Positions 26,201-40,100 of a stretch of DNA of 64,000 bases are shown here, in pieces (position 1 is the first letter of the stretch; each line of letters starts with the position of its first letter). The notes below the pieces were generated by a model. That model was not told the origin of the DNA, did not search any database, and saw nothing but the letters and a program-made list of their open reading frames with translations. A program made the translations under genes and the position numbers. Origin of the DNA: Plantago major (lineage: Eukaryota > Streptophyta > Magnoliopsida > Lamiales > Plantaginaceae); the NCBI GenBank assembly GCA_026545765.1, contig CM048842.1, forward strand, positions 25,768,667 to 25,832,666, written 5' to 3'.

Positions 26201-27605
26201 CGAAGAATCTGTTCATGTAGTGTTCTATGAAGGAAACAAGAAAGTACTCTTAAATAATGATCTCTCAGATAGGTTGAAAGAACTAATGATTAAAGATTCT
26301 GAAAAAGGATCCTCAGAAGGAAACAATTCTATCATTCAAGTAGAGGATGAGTCTGACGATGAAAAACAACATATGCTTAGTAACAACCAGATGAGTCTAA
26401 GACATGATGAAGAATTTCCTATGAGAATCCAGAAATGGAACAGGTTACTGAGAACCTTCATCATGGAGATGTATCTGAAAATGAGATTGCTGAAATACAA
26501 GTCCCAGATATCTCTAACACTGAAAAAGTGTCAGATATCCATGGCATTTCCCATGTGTCAGATATCTTAGATACTGCACAAGTATCTTATCAAGATCATA
26601 TTGATTCACATTCAAATCAAAATTATATTGATCCTACTAGTTCAAAACCCATTATGAAATGGATAAGAAATCATCCTGCAAAGGATGTGATTGGTCCCAT
26701 AGACCAAGGAGTTAGAACTAGAAGAGCAATTGCTGAAAAAGCAAATTGTCTCTATGGATGTTTCATCTCAAACATTGAACCAAAGACTATAGAAGAAGCA
26801 TTAAAGGATCAAGATTGGATCTCTGCAATGCAAGAAGAGTTGGATCAATTTGAGAGAAACAAAGGCAGATGAAGGAATATTTCTTGGTTATTCTCTGAAT
26901 AGCAAAGCCTACAGAATCTACAACAATGTAACACAAAAGATCGAAGAATCTGTTCATGTAGTGTTCTATGAAGGAAACAAGAAAGTACTCTTAAATGATG
27001 ATCTCTCAGATAGGTTCAAAGAACTAATGGATTAAGGATTCTGAAAAAGGATCCTCAGAAGGAAACAATTCTATCATTCAAGTAGAGGATGAGTCTGACG
27101 ATGAAAAGCAACATATGCTTAGTAACAACCAGATGAGTCTAAGACATGATGAAGAATTTCCTATGAGAATTCCAGAAATGGAACAGGTTACTGAGAACCT
27201 TCATCATGGAGAGGTATATGAAAATGAGATTGCTGAAATACAAGTCCCAGATATCTCTAACACTGAAAAAGTGTCAGATATCCATGGCATTTCCCATGTG
27301 TCAGATATCTTAGATACTGCACAAGTATCTCATCAAGATCATATTGATTCACATTCAAATCAAAGTATTATTGATCCTACTAGTTCAAAACCCATTATGA
27401 AATGGATAAGAAATCATCCTGCAAAGGATGTGATTGGTCCCATAGACCAAGGAATTAGAACTAGAAGAGCAATTGCTGAAAAAGCAAATTGTCTCTATGG
27501 ATGTTTCATCTCAAACATTGAACCAAAGACTATAGAAGAAGCATTAAAGGATCAAGATGGATCTCTGCAATGCAAGAAGAGTTGGATCAATTTGAGAGAA
27601 ACAAA
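17228..27605 (+). repeat. pol: array block 5: fourteen units, mostly with the AAGCCTATACAATC variant
   Basis: Units start at 17228, 17970, 18711, 19454, 20196, 20929, 21670, 22411, 23154, 23896, 24639, 25381, 26123 and 26864. Many encode KAYTIYN instead of KAYRIYN. They are interspersed with units that have one extra G (CTAATGGATTAAAG), which ends the frame at ELMD-stop. A subgroup carries VIGPTGQG (near 17.8, 18.5 and 20.0 kb). Units 24639 and 25381 encode identical 254-codon open frames and look like a very recent duplication. The unit at 23154 is also fully open. Confidence 0.9.
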
Positions 27606-30536
27606 GGCAGATGAAGGAATATTTCTTGGTTATTCTCAATAGCAAAGCCTACAATCTACAACAAAGAACACAAAAGATCAAGAACTGCTCATGTAGTGTT
27701 CTATGAAGGAAACAAGAAAGTACTCTTAAATGATGATCTCTCGATAGGTTCAAAGAACTAATGATTAAAGATTCGAAAAGGATCCTCGAAGGAAACAATT
27801 CTATCATTCAAGTAGAGGATGAGTGACGATGAAAAGCAACATATGCTTAGTAACAACTGATGAGTCTAAGACATGATGAAGAATTTCCTATGAGAATTCC
27901 AGAAATGGAACAAAGTTCGAGAACCTTCATCATGGAGAGGTATAGAAAATGAGATTGTGAAATACAAGTCCCGGATATCTCTAACACCTAAAAAGTGTCG
28001 ATATCCATGGCATTTCCATGTGTCGATATCTTAGATAATCGCAAGTATCTCATCAAGATCATATTGATTCACATTCAAATCAAAGTATTATTGATCCTAC
28101 TAGTTCAAAACCCATTATGAAATGGATAAGAAATCATCCTGCAAAGGATATGATTGGTCCCATAGACCAAGGAATTAGAACTAGAAGAGCAATTGCTGAA
28201 AAAGCAAATTGTCTCTATGGATGTTTCATCTCAAACATTGAACCAAAGACTATAGAAGAAGCATTAAAGGATCAAGATTGGATCTCTGCAATGCAAGAAG
28301 AGTTGGATCAATTTGAGAGAAACAAAGGCAGATGAAGGAATATTTCTTGGTTATTCTCTGAATAGCAAAGCCTACAGAATCTACAACAATAACACAAAAG
28401 ATCAAGAATGCTCATGTAGTGTTCTATGAAGGAAACAAGAAAGTACTCTTAAATGATGATCTCTCAGATAGGTTCAAAGAACTAATGGATTAAAGATTCT
28501 GAAAAAGGATCCTCAGAAGGAAACAATTCTATCATTCAAGTAGAGGATGAGTCTGACGATGAAAAGCAACATATGCTTAGTAACAACCAGATGAGTCTAA
28601 GACATGATGAAGAATTTCCTATGAGAATTCCAGAAATGGAACAGGTTACTGAGAACCTTCATCATGGAGAGGTATAGGAAAATGAGATTGTCAAATACAA
28701 GTCCCGTATATCTCTAACACCGAAAAAGTGTCGATATCCATGGCATTTCCATGTGTCGATATCTTAGATATCGCATAAGTATCTCATCAAGATCATATTG
28801 ATTGACATTCAAATCAAAGTATTATTGATCCTACTAGTTCAAAACCCATTATGAAATGGATAAGAAATCATCCTGCAAAGGATGTGATTGGTCCCATAGA
28901 CCAAGGAATTAGAACTAGAAGAGCAATTGCTGAAAAAGCAAATTGTCTCTATGGATGTTTCATCTCAAACATTGAACCAAAGACTATAGAAGAAGCATTA
29001 AAGGATCAAGATTGGATCTCTGCAATGCAAGAAGAGTTGGATCAATTTAAGAGAAACAAAGCGATGAAGGAATATTTCTTGGTTATTCTCCTAATAGCAA
29101 AGCCTACAATCTACAACAAAAGAACGCAAAAGATCAAGAATCTGCTCATGTAGTGTTCTATGAAGGAAACGAGAAAGTACTCTTAAATGATGATCTCTCA
29201 GATAGGTTCAAAGAACTAATGGATTAAAGATTCTGAAAAAGGATCCTCAGAAGGAAACAATTCTATCATTCAAGTAGAGGATGAGTCTGACGATGAAAAG
29301 CAACATATGCTTAGTAACAACCAGATGAGTCTAAGACATGATGAAGAATTTCCTATGAGAATTCCAGAAATGGAACAGGTTACTGAGAACCTTCATCATG
29401 GAGAGGTATCCGAAAATGAGATTGCTGAAATACAAGTCCCAGATATCTCTAACACTGAAAAAGTGTCAGATATCCATGGCATTTCCCATGTGTCAGATAT
29501 CTTAGATACTGCACAAGTATCTCATCAAGATCATATTGATTCACATTCAAATCAAAGTATTATTGATCCTACTAGTTCAAAACCCATTATGAAATGGATA
29601 AGAAATCATCCTGCAAAGGATATGATTGGTCCCATACCAAGGAATTAGAACTAGAAGAGCAATTCTTGAAAAAGCAAATTGTCTCTATGGATGTTTCATC
29701 TCAAACATTGAACCAAAGACTATAGAAGAAGCATTAAAGGATCAAGATCGATCTATGCAATGCAAGAAGAGTTGGATCAATTTGAGAGAAACAAAGGCAG
29801 ATGAAGGAATATTTCTTGGTTATTCTCTGAATAGCAAAGCCTATACAATCTACAACAAAAGAACGCAAAAGATCGAAGAATCTGTTCATGTAGTGTTCTA
29901 TGAAGGAAACAAGAAAGTACTCTTAAATGATGATCTCTCAGATAGGTTCAAAGAACTAATGGATTAAAGATTCTGAAAAAGGATCCTCAGAAGGAAACAA
30001 TTCTATCATTCAAGTAGAGGATGAGTCTGACGATGAAAAGCAACATATGCTTAGTAACAACCAGATGAGTCTAAGACATGATGAAGAATTTCCTATGAGA
30101 ATTCCAGAAATGGAACAAAGTTCGAGAACCTTCATCATGGAGAGGTATATGAAAATGAGATTGTCGAATACAAGTCCCAGATATCTCTAACACTGAAAAA
30201 GTGTCAGATATCCATGGCATTTCCCATGTGTCAGATATCTTAGATACTGCACAAGTATCTCATCAAGATCATATTGATTCACATTCAAATCAAAGTATTA
30301 TTGATCCTACTAGTTCAAAACCCATTATGAAATGGATAAGAAATCATCCTGCAAAGGATGTGATTGGTCCCATAGACCAAGGAATTAGAACTAGAAGAGC
30401 AATTCCTGAAAAAGCAAATTGTCTCTGTGGATGTTTCATCTCAAACATTGAACCAAAGACTATAGAAGAAGCATTAAAGGATCAAGATTGGATCTCTGCA
30501 ATGCAAGAAGAGTTGGATCAATTTGAGAGAAACAAA
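27606..30536 (+). repeat. pol: array block 6: four units rich in small indels
   Basis: Units start at 27606, 28327, 29061 and 29796. Lengths fall to 721-741 bp because of many one- or two-base losses, for example TCTCGATAGG for TCTCAGATAGG, GTGTCGATATCC for GTGTCAGATATCC, and AAAGCGATGAAGG at the 29061 junction. Most changes sit on CAG or CTG. They may be sequence errors rather than mutations. Confidence 0.85.
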
Positions 30537-33500
30537 GGCAGATGAAGGAATATTTCTTGGTTATTCTCTGAATAGCAAAGCCTACAGAATCTACAACAAC
30601 AGAACAGAGAAGATCGAAGAATCTGTTCATGTAGTGTTCTATGTAGGAAACAAGAAAGTACTCTTAAATGATGATCTCTCAGATAGGTTCAAAGAACTAA
30701 TGGATTAAAGATTCTGAAAAAGGATCCTCAGAAGGAAACAATTCTATCATTCAAGTAGAGGATGAGTCTGCCGATGAAAAGCAACATATGCTTAGTAACA
30801 ACCAGATGAGTCTTTGACATGATGAAGAATTTCCTATGAGAATTCCGTAAATGGAACAAAGTTATCGAGAACCTTCATCATGGAGATGTATGAAAATGAG
30901 ATTGCTGAAATACAAGTCCCAGATATCTCTAACACTGAAAAAGTGTCAGATATCCATGGCATTTCCCATGTGTCAGATATCTTAGATACTGCACAAGTAT
31001 CTCATCAAGATCATATTGATTCACATTCAAATCAAAGTATTATTGATCCTATTAGTTCAAAACCCATTATGAAATGGATAAGAAATCATCCTGCAAAGGA
31101 TGTGATCGTCCCATTGACAAAGGAGTTAGAACTAGAAGAGCAATTGCGGAAAAAGCAAATTGTCTCTATGGATGTTTCATCTCAAACATTGAACCAAAGA
31201 CTATAGAAGAAGCATTAAAGGATCAAGATTGGATCTCTGCAATGCAAGAAGAGTTGGATCAATTTGAGAGAAACAAAGGCAGATGAAGGAATATTTCTTG
31301 GTTATTCTCCTAATAGCAAAGCCTAGAATCTCTACAACAACAGAACACAAAAGATCGAAGAATCTGTTCATGTAGTGTTCTATGAAGGAAACAAGAAAGT
31401 ACTCTTAAATGATGATCTCTCAGATAGGTTCAAAGAACTAATGGATTAAAGATTCTGAAAAAGGATCCTCAGAAGGAAACAATTCTATCATTCAAGTAGA
31501 GGATGAGTCTGCCGATGAAAAGCAACATATGCTTAGTAACAACCAGATGAGTCTTTGACATGATGAAGAATTTCCTATGAGAATTCCAGAAATGGAACAG
31601 GTTACTGAGAACCTTCATCATGGAGAGGTATATGAAAATGAGATTGCTGAAATACAAGTCCCAGATATCTCTAACACTGAAAAAGTGTCAGATATCCATG
31701 GCATTTCCCATGTGTCAGATATCTTAGATACTGCACAAGTATCTCATCAAGATCATATTGATTCACATTCAAATCAAAGTATTATTGATCCTATTAGTTC
31801 AAAACCCATTATGAAATGGATAAGAAATCATCCTGCAAAGGATGTGATTGGTCCCATTGACCAAGGAGTTAGAACTAGAAGAGCAATTGCGGAAAAAGCA
31901 AATTGTCTCTATGGATGTTTCATCTCAAACATTGAACCAAAGACTATAGAAGAAGCATTAAAGGATCAAGATTGGATCTCTGCAATGCAAGAAGAGTTGG
32001 ATCAATTTGAGAGAAACAAAGGCAGATGAAGGAATATTTCTTGGTTATTCTCTGAATAGCAAAGCCTACAGAATCTACAACAACAGAACAGAGAAGATCG
32101 AAGAATCTGTTCATGTAGTGTTCTATGTAGGAAACAAGAAAGTACTCTTAAATGATGATCTCTCAGATAGGTTCAAAGAACTAATGGATTAAAGATTCTG
32201 AAAAAGGATCCTCAGAAGGAAACAATTCTATCATTCAAGTAGAGGATGAGTCTGACGATGAAAAGCAACATATGCTTAGTAACAACCAGATGAGTCTTTG
32301 ACATGATGAAGAATTTCCTATGAGAATTCCAGAAATGGAACAGGTTACTGAGAACCTTCATCATGGAGAGGTATATGAAAATGAGATTGCTGAAATACAA
32401 GTCCCAGATATCTCTAACACTGAAAAAGTGTCAGATATCCATGGCATTTCCCATGTGTCAGATATCTTAGATACTGCACAAGTATCTCATCAAGATCATA
32501 TTGATTCACATTCAAATCAAAGTATTATTGATCCTATTAGTTCAAAACCCATTATGAAATGGATAAGAAATCATCCTGCAAAGGATGTGATTGGTCCCAT
32601 AGACCAAGGAGTTAGAACTAGAAGAGCAATTGCGGAAAAAGCAAATTGTCTCTATGGATGTTTCATCTCAAACATTGAACCAAAGACTATAGAAGAAGCA
32701 TTAAAGGATCAAGATTGGATCTCTGCAATGCAAGAAGAGTTGGATCAATTTGAGAGAAACAAAGGCAGATGAAGGAATATTTCTTGGTTATTCTCTGAAT
32801 AGCAAAGCCTACAGAATCTACAACAATGTAATGAGAAGATCAAGAATCTGTTCATGTAGTGTTCTATGAAGGAAACAAGAAAGTACTCTTAAATGATGAT
32901 CTCTCAGATAGGTTCAAAGAACTAATGGATTAAAGATTCTGAAAAAGGATCCTCAGAAGGAAACAATTCTATCATTCAAGTAGAGGATGAGTCTGACGAT
33001 GAAAAGCAACATATGCTTAGTAACAACCAGATGAGTCTAAGACATGATGAAGAATTTCCTATGAGAATTCCAGAAATGGAACAGGTTACTGAGAACCTTC
33101 ATCATGGAGAGGTATCCGAAAATGAGATTGCTGAAATACAAGTCCCATATCTCTAACATCAAAAAGTGTCAGATATCCATGGCATTTTCCATGTGTCAGA
33201 TATCTTCGATACTGCACAAGTATCTCATCAAGATCATATTGATTCACATTCAAATCAAAGTATTATTGATCCTACTAGTTCAAAACCCATTATGAAATGG
33301 ATAAGAAATCATCCTGCAAAGGATGTGATTGGTCCCATAGAATTAGAGTTAGAACTGAGAGCAATTGCGGAAAAAGCAAATTGTCTCTATGGATGTTTCA
33401 TCTCAAACATTGAACCAAAGACTATAGAAGAAGCATTAAAGGATCAAGATTGGATCTCTGCAATGCAAGAAGAGTTGGATCAATTTGAGAGAAACAAAGG

Positions 33501-36500
33501 CAGATGAAGGAATATTTCTTGGTTATTCTCTGAATAGCAAAGCCTACAGAATCTACAACAACAGAACACAAAAGATCGAAGAATCTGTTCATGTAGTGTT
33601 CTATGAAGGAAACAAGAAAGTACTCTTAAATGATGATCTCTCAGATAGGTTCAAAGAACTAATGGATTAAGGATTCTGAAAAAGGATCCTCAGAAGGAAA
33701 CAATTCTATCATTCAAGTAGAGGATGAGTCTGACGATGAAAAGCAACATATGCTTAGTAACAACCAGATGAGTCTAAGACATGATGAAGAATTTCCTATG
33801 AGAATTCCAGAAATGGAACAGGTTACTGAGAACCTTCATCATGGAGAGGTCTATGAAAATGAGATTGCTGAAATACAAGTCCCAGATATCTCTAACACTG
33901 AAAAAGTGTCAGATATCCATGGCATTTCCCATGTGTCAGATATCTTAGATACTGCACAAGTATCTCATCAAGATCATATTGATTCACATTCAAATCAAAG
34001 TATTATTGATCCTATTAGTTCAAAACCCATTATGAAATGGATAAGAAATCATCCTGCAAAGGATGTGATTGGTCCCATTGACCAAGGAGTTAGAACTAGA
34101 AGAGCAATTGCGGAAAAAGCAAATTGTCTCTATGGATGTTTCATCTCAAACATTGAACCAAAGACTATAGAAGAAGCATTAAAGGATCAAGATTGGATCT
34201 CTGCAATGCAAGAAGAGTTGGATCAATTTGAGAGAAACAAAGGCAGATGAAGGAATATTTCTTGGTTATTCTCTGAATAGCAAAGCCTACAGAATCTACA
34301 ACAACAGAACAGAGAAGATCGAAGAATCTGTTCATGTAGTGTTCTATGTAGGAAACAAGAAAGTACTCTTAAATGATGATCTCTCAGATAGGTTCAAAGA
34401 ACTAATGGATTAAAGATTCTGAAAAAGGATCCTCAGAAGGAAACAATTCTATCATTCAAGTAGAGGATGAGTCTGCCGATGAAAAGCAACATATGCTTAG
34501 TAACAACCAGATGAGTCTTTGACATGATGAAGAATTTCCTATGAGAATTCCAGAAATGGAACAGGTTACTGAGAACCTTCATCATGGAGAGGTATATGAA
34601 AATGAGATTGCTGAAATACAAGTCCCATATCTCTAACCTTTACCAAAAGTGTCGATATCCATGGCATTTCCATGCATATCTCAGATACTGCACAAGTATC
34701 TCATCAAGATCATATTGATTCACATTCAAATCAAAGTATTATTGATCCTATTAGTTCAAAACCCATTATGAAATGGATAAGAAATCATCCTGCAAAGGAT
34801 GTGATTGGTCCCATTGACCAAGGAGTTAGAACTAGAAGAGCAATTGCGGAAAAAGCAAATTGTCTCTATGGATGTTTCATCTCAAACATTGAACCAAAGA
34901 CTATAGAAGAAGCATTAAAGGATCAAGATTGGATCTCTGCAATGCAAGAAGAGTTGGATCAATTTGAGAGAAACAAAGGCAGATGAAGGAATATTTCTTG
35001 GTTATTCTCTGAATAGCAAAGCCTACAGAATCTACAACAATGTAACACAAAAGATCAAGAATCGCTCATGTAGTGTTCTATGAAGGAAACAAGAAAGTAC
35101 TCTTAAATGATGATCTCTCAGATAGGTTCAAAGAACTAATGGATTAAGGATTCTGAAAAAGGATCCTCAGAAGGAAACAATTCTATCATTCAAGTAGAGG
35201 ATGAGTCTGACGATGAAAAGCAACATATGCTTAGTAACAACCAGATGAGTCTAAGACATGATGAAGAATTTCCTATGAGAATTCCAGAAATGGAACAGGT
35301 TACTGAGAACCTTCATCATGGAGAGGTCTATGAAAATGAGATTGAAATACAAGTCCCGTATATCTCTAACATCAAAAAGTGTCGATATCCATGGCATTTC
35401 CCATGTGTCAGATATCTTAGATACTGCACAAGTATCTCATCAAGATCATATTGATTCACATTCAAATCAAAGTATTATTGATCCTACTAGTTCAAAACCC
35501 ATTATGAAATGGATAAGAAATCATCCTGCAAAGGATGTGATTGGTCCCATAGACCAAGGAGTTAGAACTAGAAGAGCAATTGCGGAAAAAGCAAATTGTC
35601 TCTATGGATGTTTCATCTCAAACATTGAACCAAAGACTATAGAAGAAGCATTAAAGGATCAAGATTGGATCTCTGCAATGCAAGAAGAGTTGGATCAATT
35701 TGAGAGAAACAAAGGCAGATGAAGGAATATTTCTTGGTTATTCTCTGAATAGCAAAGCCTACAGAATCTACAACAAAAGAACGCAAAAGATCGAAGAATC
35801 TGTTCATGTAGTGTTCTATGAAGGAAACAAGAAAGTACTCTTAAATGATGATCTCTCAGATAGGTTCAAAGAACTAATGATTAAAGATTCTGAAAAAGGA
35901 TCCTCAGAAGGAAACAATTCTATCATTCAAGTAGAGGATGAGTCTGACGATGAAAAGCAACATATGCTTAGTAACAACCAGATGAGTCTAAGACATGATG
36001 AAGAATTTCCTATGAGAATTCCAGAAATGGAACAGGTTACTGAGAACCTTCATCATGGAGAGGTATCTGAAAATGAGATTGAAATACAAGTCCCGGATAT
36101 CTCTAACCTTTGAAAAAGTGTCGATATCCATGGCATTTCCATGTGTCGATATCTTAGATCTTGCCAAGTATCTCATCAAGATCATATTGATTGACATTCA
36201 AATCAAAATTATATTGATCCTACTAGTTCAAAACCCATTATGAAATGGATAAGAAATCATCCTCAAAGGATGTGATTGTCCCATAGACCAAGGAATTAGA
36301 ACTAGAAGAGCAATTGCGGAAAAAGCAAATTGTCTCTATGGATGTTTCATCTCAAACATTGAACCAAAGACTATAGAAGAAGCATTAAAGGATCAAGATT
36401 GGATCTCGCAATGCAAGAAGAGTTGGATCAATTTGAGAGAAACAAAGGCGTATGAAGGAATATTTCTTGGTTATTCTCTGAATAGCAAAGCCTACAGAAT

Positions 36501-37180
36501 CTACAACAATGAAACAAAAAGATCGAAGAATCTGCTCATGTAGTGTTCTATGAAGGAAACAAGAAAGTACTCTTAAATGATGATCTCTCGGATAGGTTCA
36601 AAGAACTAATGGATTAAAGATTCGAAAAGGATCCTCGAAGGAAACAATTCTATCATTCAAGTAGAGGATGAGTCCGACGATGAAAAGCAACATATGCTTA
36701 GTAACAACCAGATGAGTCTAAGACATGATGAAGAATTTCCTATGAGAATTCCGAAATGGAACAAATTCGAGAACCTTCATCATGGAGAGGTATATGAAAA
36801 TGAGATTGTTGAAATACAAGTCCCGATATCTCTAACCTTTGAAAAAGTGTCGATATCCATGGCATTTCCATGTGTCGATATCTTAGATATCGCACAAGTA
36901 TCTCATCAAGATCATATTGATTCACATTCAAATCAAAGTATTATTGATCCTACTAGTTCAAAACCCATTATGAAATGGATAAGAAATCATCCTCAAGAAG
37001 GATGTGATTGGTCCCATAGACCAAGGAATTAGAACTAGAAGAGCAATTGCGGAAAAAGCAAATTGTCTCTATGGATGTTTCATCTCAAACATTGAACCAA
37101 AGACTATAGAAGAAGCATTAAAGGATCAAGATTGGATCTCTGCAATGCAAGAAGAGTTGGATCAATTTGAGAGAAACAAA
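30537..37180 (+). repeat. pol: array block 7: nine units, including the PISSKP and VGNKK variants
   Basis: Units start at 30537, 31278, 32021, 32764, 33499, 34242, 34978, 35714 and 36447. Three (30537, 32021, 34242) share RTEKIEE and FYVGNKK, spaced two and then three units apart. Several share CCTATTAGTTC (PISSKP) and CCCATTGACC. The last two units and the junction at 36447 (AAAGGCGTATGAAGG) are indel-rich, at about 36080-36900. Confidence 0.88.
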
Positions 37181-40100
37181 GGCAGATGAAGGAATATTTC
37201 TTGGTTATTCTCTGAATAGCAAAGCCTACAGAATCTACAACAACAGAACACAAAAGATCGAAGAATCTGTTCATGTAGTGTTCTATGAAGGAAACAAGAA
37301 AGTACTCTTAAATGATGATCTCTCAGATAGGTTCAAAGAACTAATGGATTAAAGATTATGAAAAAGGATCCTCAGAAGGAAACAATTCTATCATTCAAGT
37401 AGAGGATGAGTCTGACGATGAAAAGCAACATATGCTTAGTAACAACCAGATGAGTCTAAGACATGATGAAGAATTTCCTATGAGAATTCCAGAAATGGAA
37501 CAGGTTACTGAGAACCTTCATCATGGAGAGGTCTATGAAAATGAGATTGCTGAAATACAAGTCCCAGATATCTCTAACACTGAAAAAGTGTCAGATATCC
37601 ATGGCATTTCCCATGTGTCAGATATCTTAGATACTGCACAAGTATCTCATCAAGATCATATTGATTGACATTCAAATCAAAATTATATTGATCCTACTAG
37701 TTCAAAACCCATTATGAAATGGATAAGAAATCATCCTGCAAAGGATGTGATTGGTCCCATAGACCAAGGAATTAGAACTAGAAGAGCAATTGCTGAAAAA
37801 GCAAATTGTCTCTATGGATGTTTCATCTCAAACATTGAACCAAAGACTATAGAAGAAGCATTAAAGGATCAAGATTGGATCTCTGCAATGCAAGAAGAGT
37901 TGGATCAATTTGAGAGAAACAAAGGCAGATGAAGGAATATTTCTTGGTTATTCTCTGAATAGCAAAGCCTACAGAATCTACAACAACAGAACACAAAAGA
38001 TCGAAGAATCTGTTCATGTAGTGTTCTATGAAGGAAACAAGAAAGTACTCTTAAATGATGATCTCTCAGATAGGTTCAAAGAACTAATGGATTAAAGATT
38101 CTGAAAAAGGATCCTCAGAAGGAAACAATTCTATCATTCAAGTAGAGGATGAGTCTGACGATGAAAAGCAACATATGCTTAGTAACAACCAGATGAGTCT
38201 AAGACATGATGAAGAATTTCCTATGAGAATTCCAGAAATGGAACAGGTTACTGAGAACCTTCATCATGGAGAGGTATCTGAAAATGAGATTGCTGAAATA
38301 CAAGTCCCAGATATCTCTAACACTGAAAAAGTGTCAGATATCCATGGCATTTCCCATGTGTCAGATATCTTAGATACTGCACAAGTATCTCATCAAGATC
38401 ATATTGATTGACATTCAAATCAAAATTATATTGATCCTACTAGTTCAAAACCCATTATGAAATGGATAAGAAATCATCCTGCAAAGGGTGTGATTGGTCC
38501 CATAGACCAAGGAATTAGAACTAGAAGAGCAATTGCTGAAAAAGCAAATTGTCTCTATGGATGTTTCATCTCAAACATTGAACCAAAGACTATAGAAGAA
38601 GCATTAAAGGATCAAGATTGGATCTCTGCAATGCAAGAAGAGTTGGATCAATTTGAGAGAAACAAAGGCAGATGAAGGAATATTTCTTGGTTATTCTCTG
38701 AATAGCAAAGCCTACAGAATCTACAACAAAAGAACGCAAAAGATCGAAGAATCTGTTCATGTAGTGTTCTATGAAGGAAACAAGAAAGTACTCTTAAATA
38801 ATGATCTCTCAGATAGGTTCAAAGAACTAATGATTAAAGATTCTGAAAAAGGATCCTCAGAAGGAAACAATTCTATCATTCAAGTAGAGGATGAGTCTGA
38901 CGATGAAAAGCAACATATGCTTAGTAACAACCAGATGAGTCTAAGACATGATGAAGAATTTCCTATGAGAATTCCAGAAATGGAACAGGTTACTGAGAAC
39001 CTTCATCATGGAGAGGTATCTGAAAATGAGATTGCTGAAATACAAGTCCCAGATATCTCTAACACTGAAAAAGTGTCAGATATCCATGGCATTTCCCATG
39101 TGTCAGATATCTTAGATACTGCACAAGTATCTCATCAAGATCATATTGATTCACATTCAAATCAAAGTATTATTGATCCTACTAGTTCAAAACCCATTAT
39201 GAAATGGATAAGAAATCATCCTGCAAAGGATGTGATTGGTCCCATAGACCAAGGAATTAGAACTAGAAGAGCAATTGCTGAAAAAGCAAATTGTCTCTAT
39301 GGATGTTTCATCTCAAACATTGAACCAAAGACTATAGAAGAAGCATTAAAGGATCAAGATTGGATCTCTGCAATGCAAGAAGAGTTGGATCAATTTGAGA
39401 GAAACAAAGGCAGATGAAGGAATATTTCTTGGTTATTCTCTGAATAGCAAAGCCTACAGAATCTACAACAACAGAACACAAAAGATCGAAGAATCTGTTC
39501 ATGTAGTGTTCTATGAAGGAAACAAGAAAGTACTCTTAAATGATGATCTCTCAGATAGGTTCAAAGAACTAATGGATTAAAGATTCTGAAAAAGGATCCT
39601 CAGAAGGAAACAATTCTATCATTCAAGTAGAGGATGAGTCTGACGATGAAAAGCAACATATGCTTAGTAACAACCAGATGAGTCTAAGACATGATGAAGA
39701 ATTTCCTATGAGAATTCCAGAAATGGAACAGGTTACTGAGAACCTTCATCATGGAGAGGTATATGAAAATGAGATTGCTGAAATACAAGTCCCAGATATC
39801 TCTAACACTGAAAAAGTGTCAGATATCCATGGCATTTCCCATGTGTCAGATATCTTAGATACTGCACAAGTATCTCATCAAGATCATATTGATTCACATT
39901 CAAATCAAAGTATTATTGATCCTACTAGTTCAAAACCCATTATGAAATGGATAAGAAATCATCCTGCAAAGGATGTGATTGGTCCCATAGACCAAGGAAT
40001 TAGAACTAGAAGAGCAATTGCTGAAAAAGCAAATTGTCTCTATGGATGTTTCATCTCAAACATTGAACCAAAGACTATAGAAGAAGCATTAAAGGATCAA

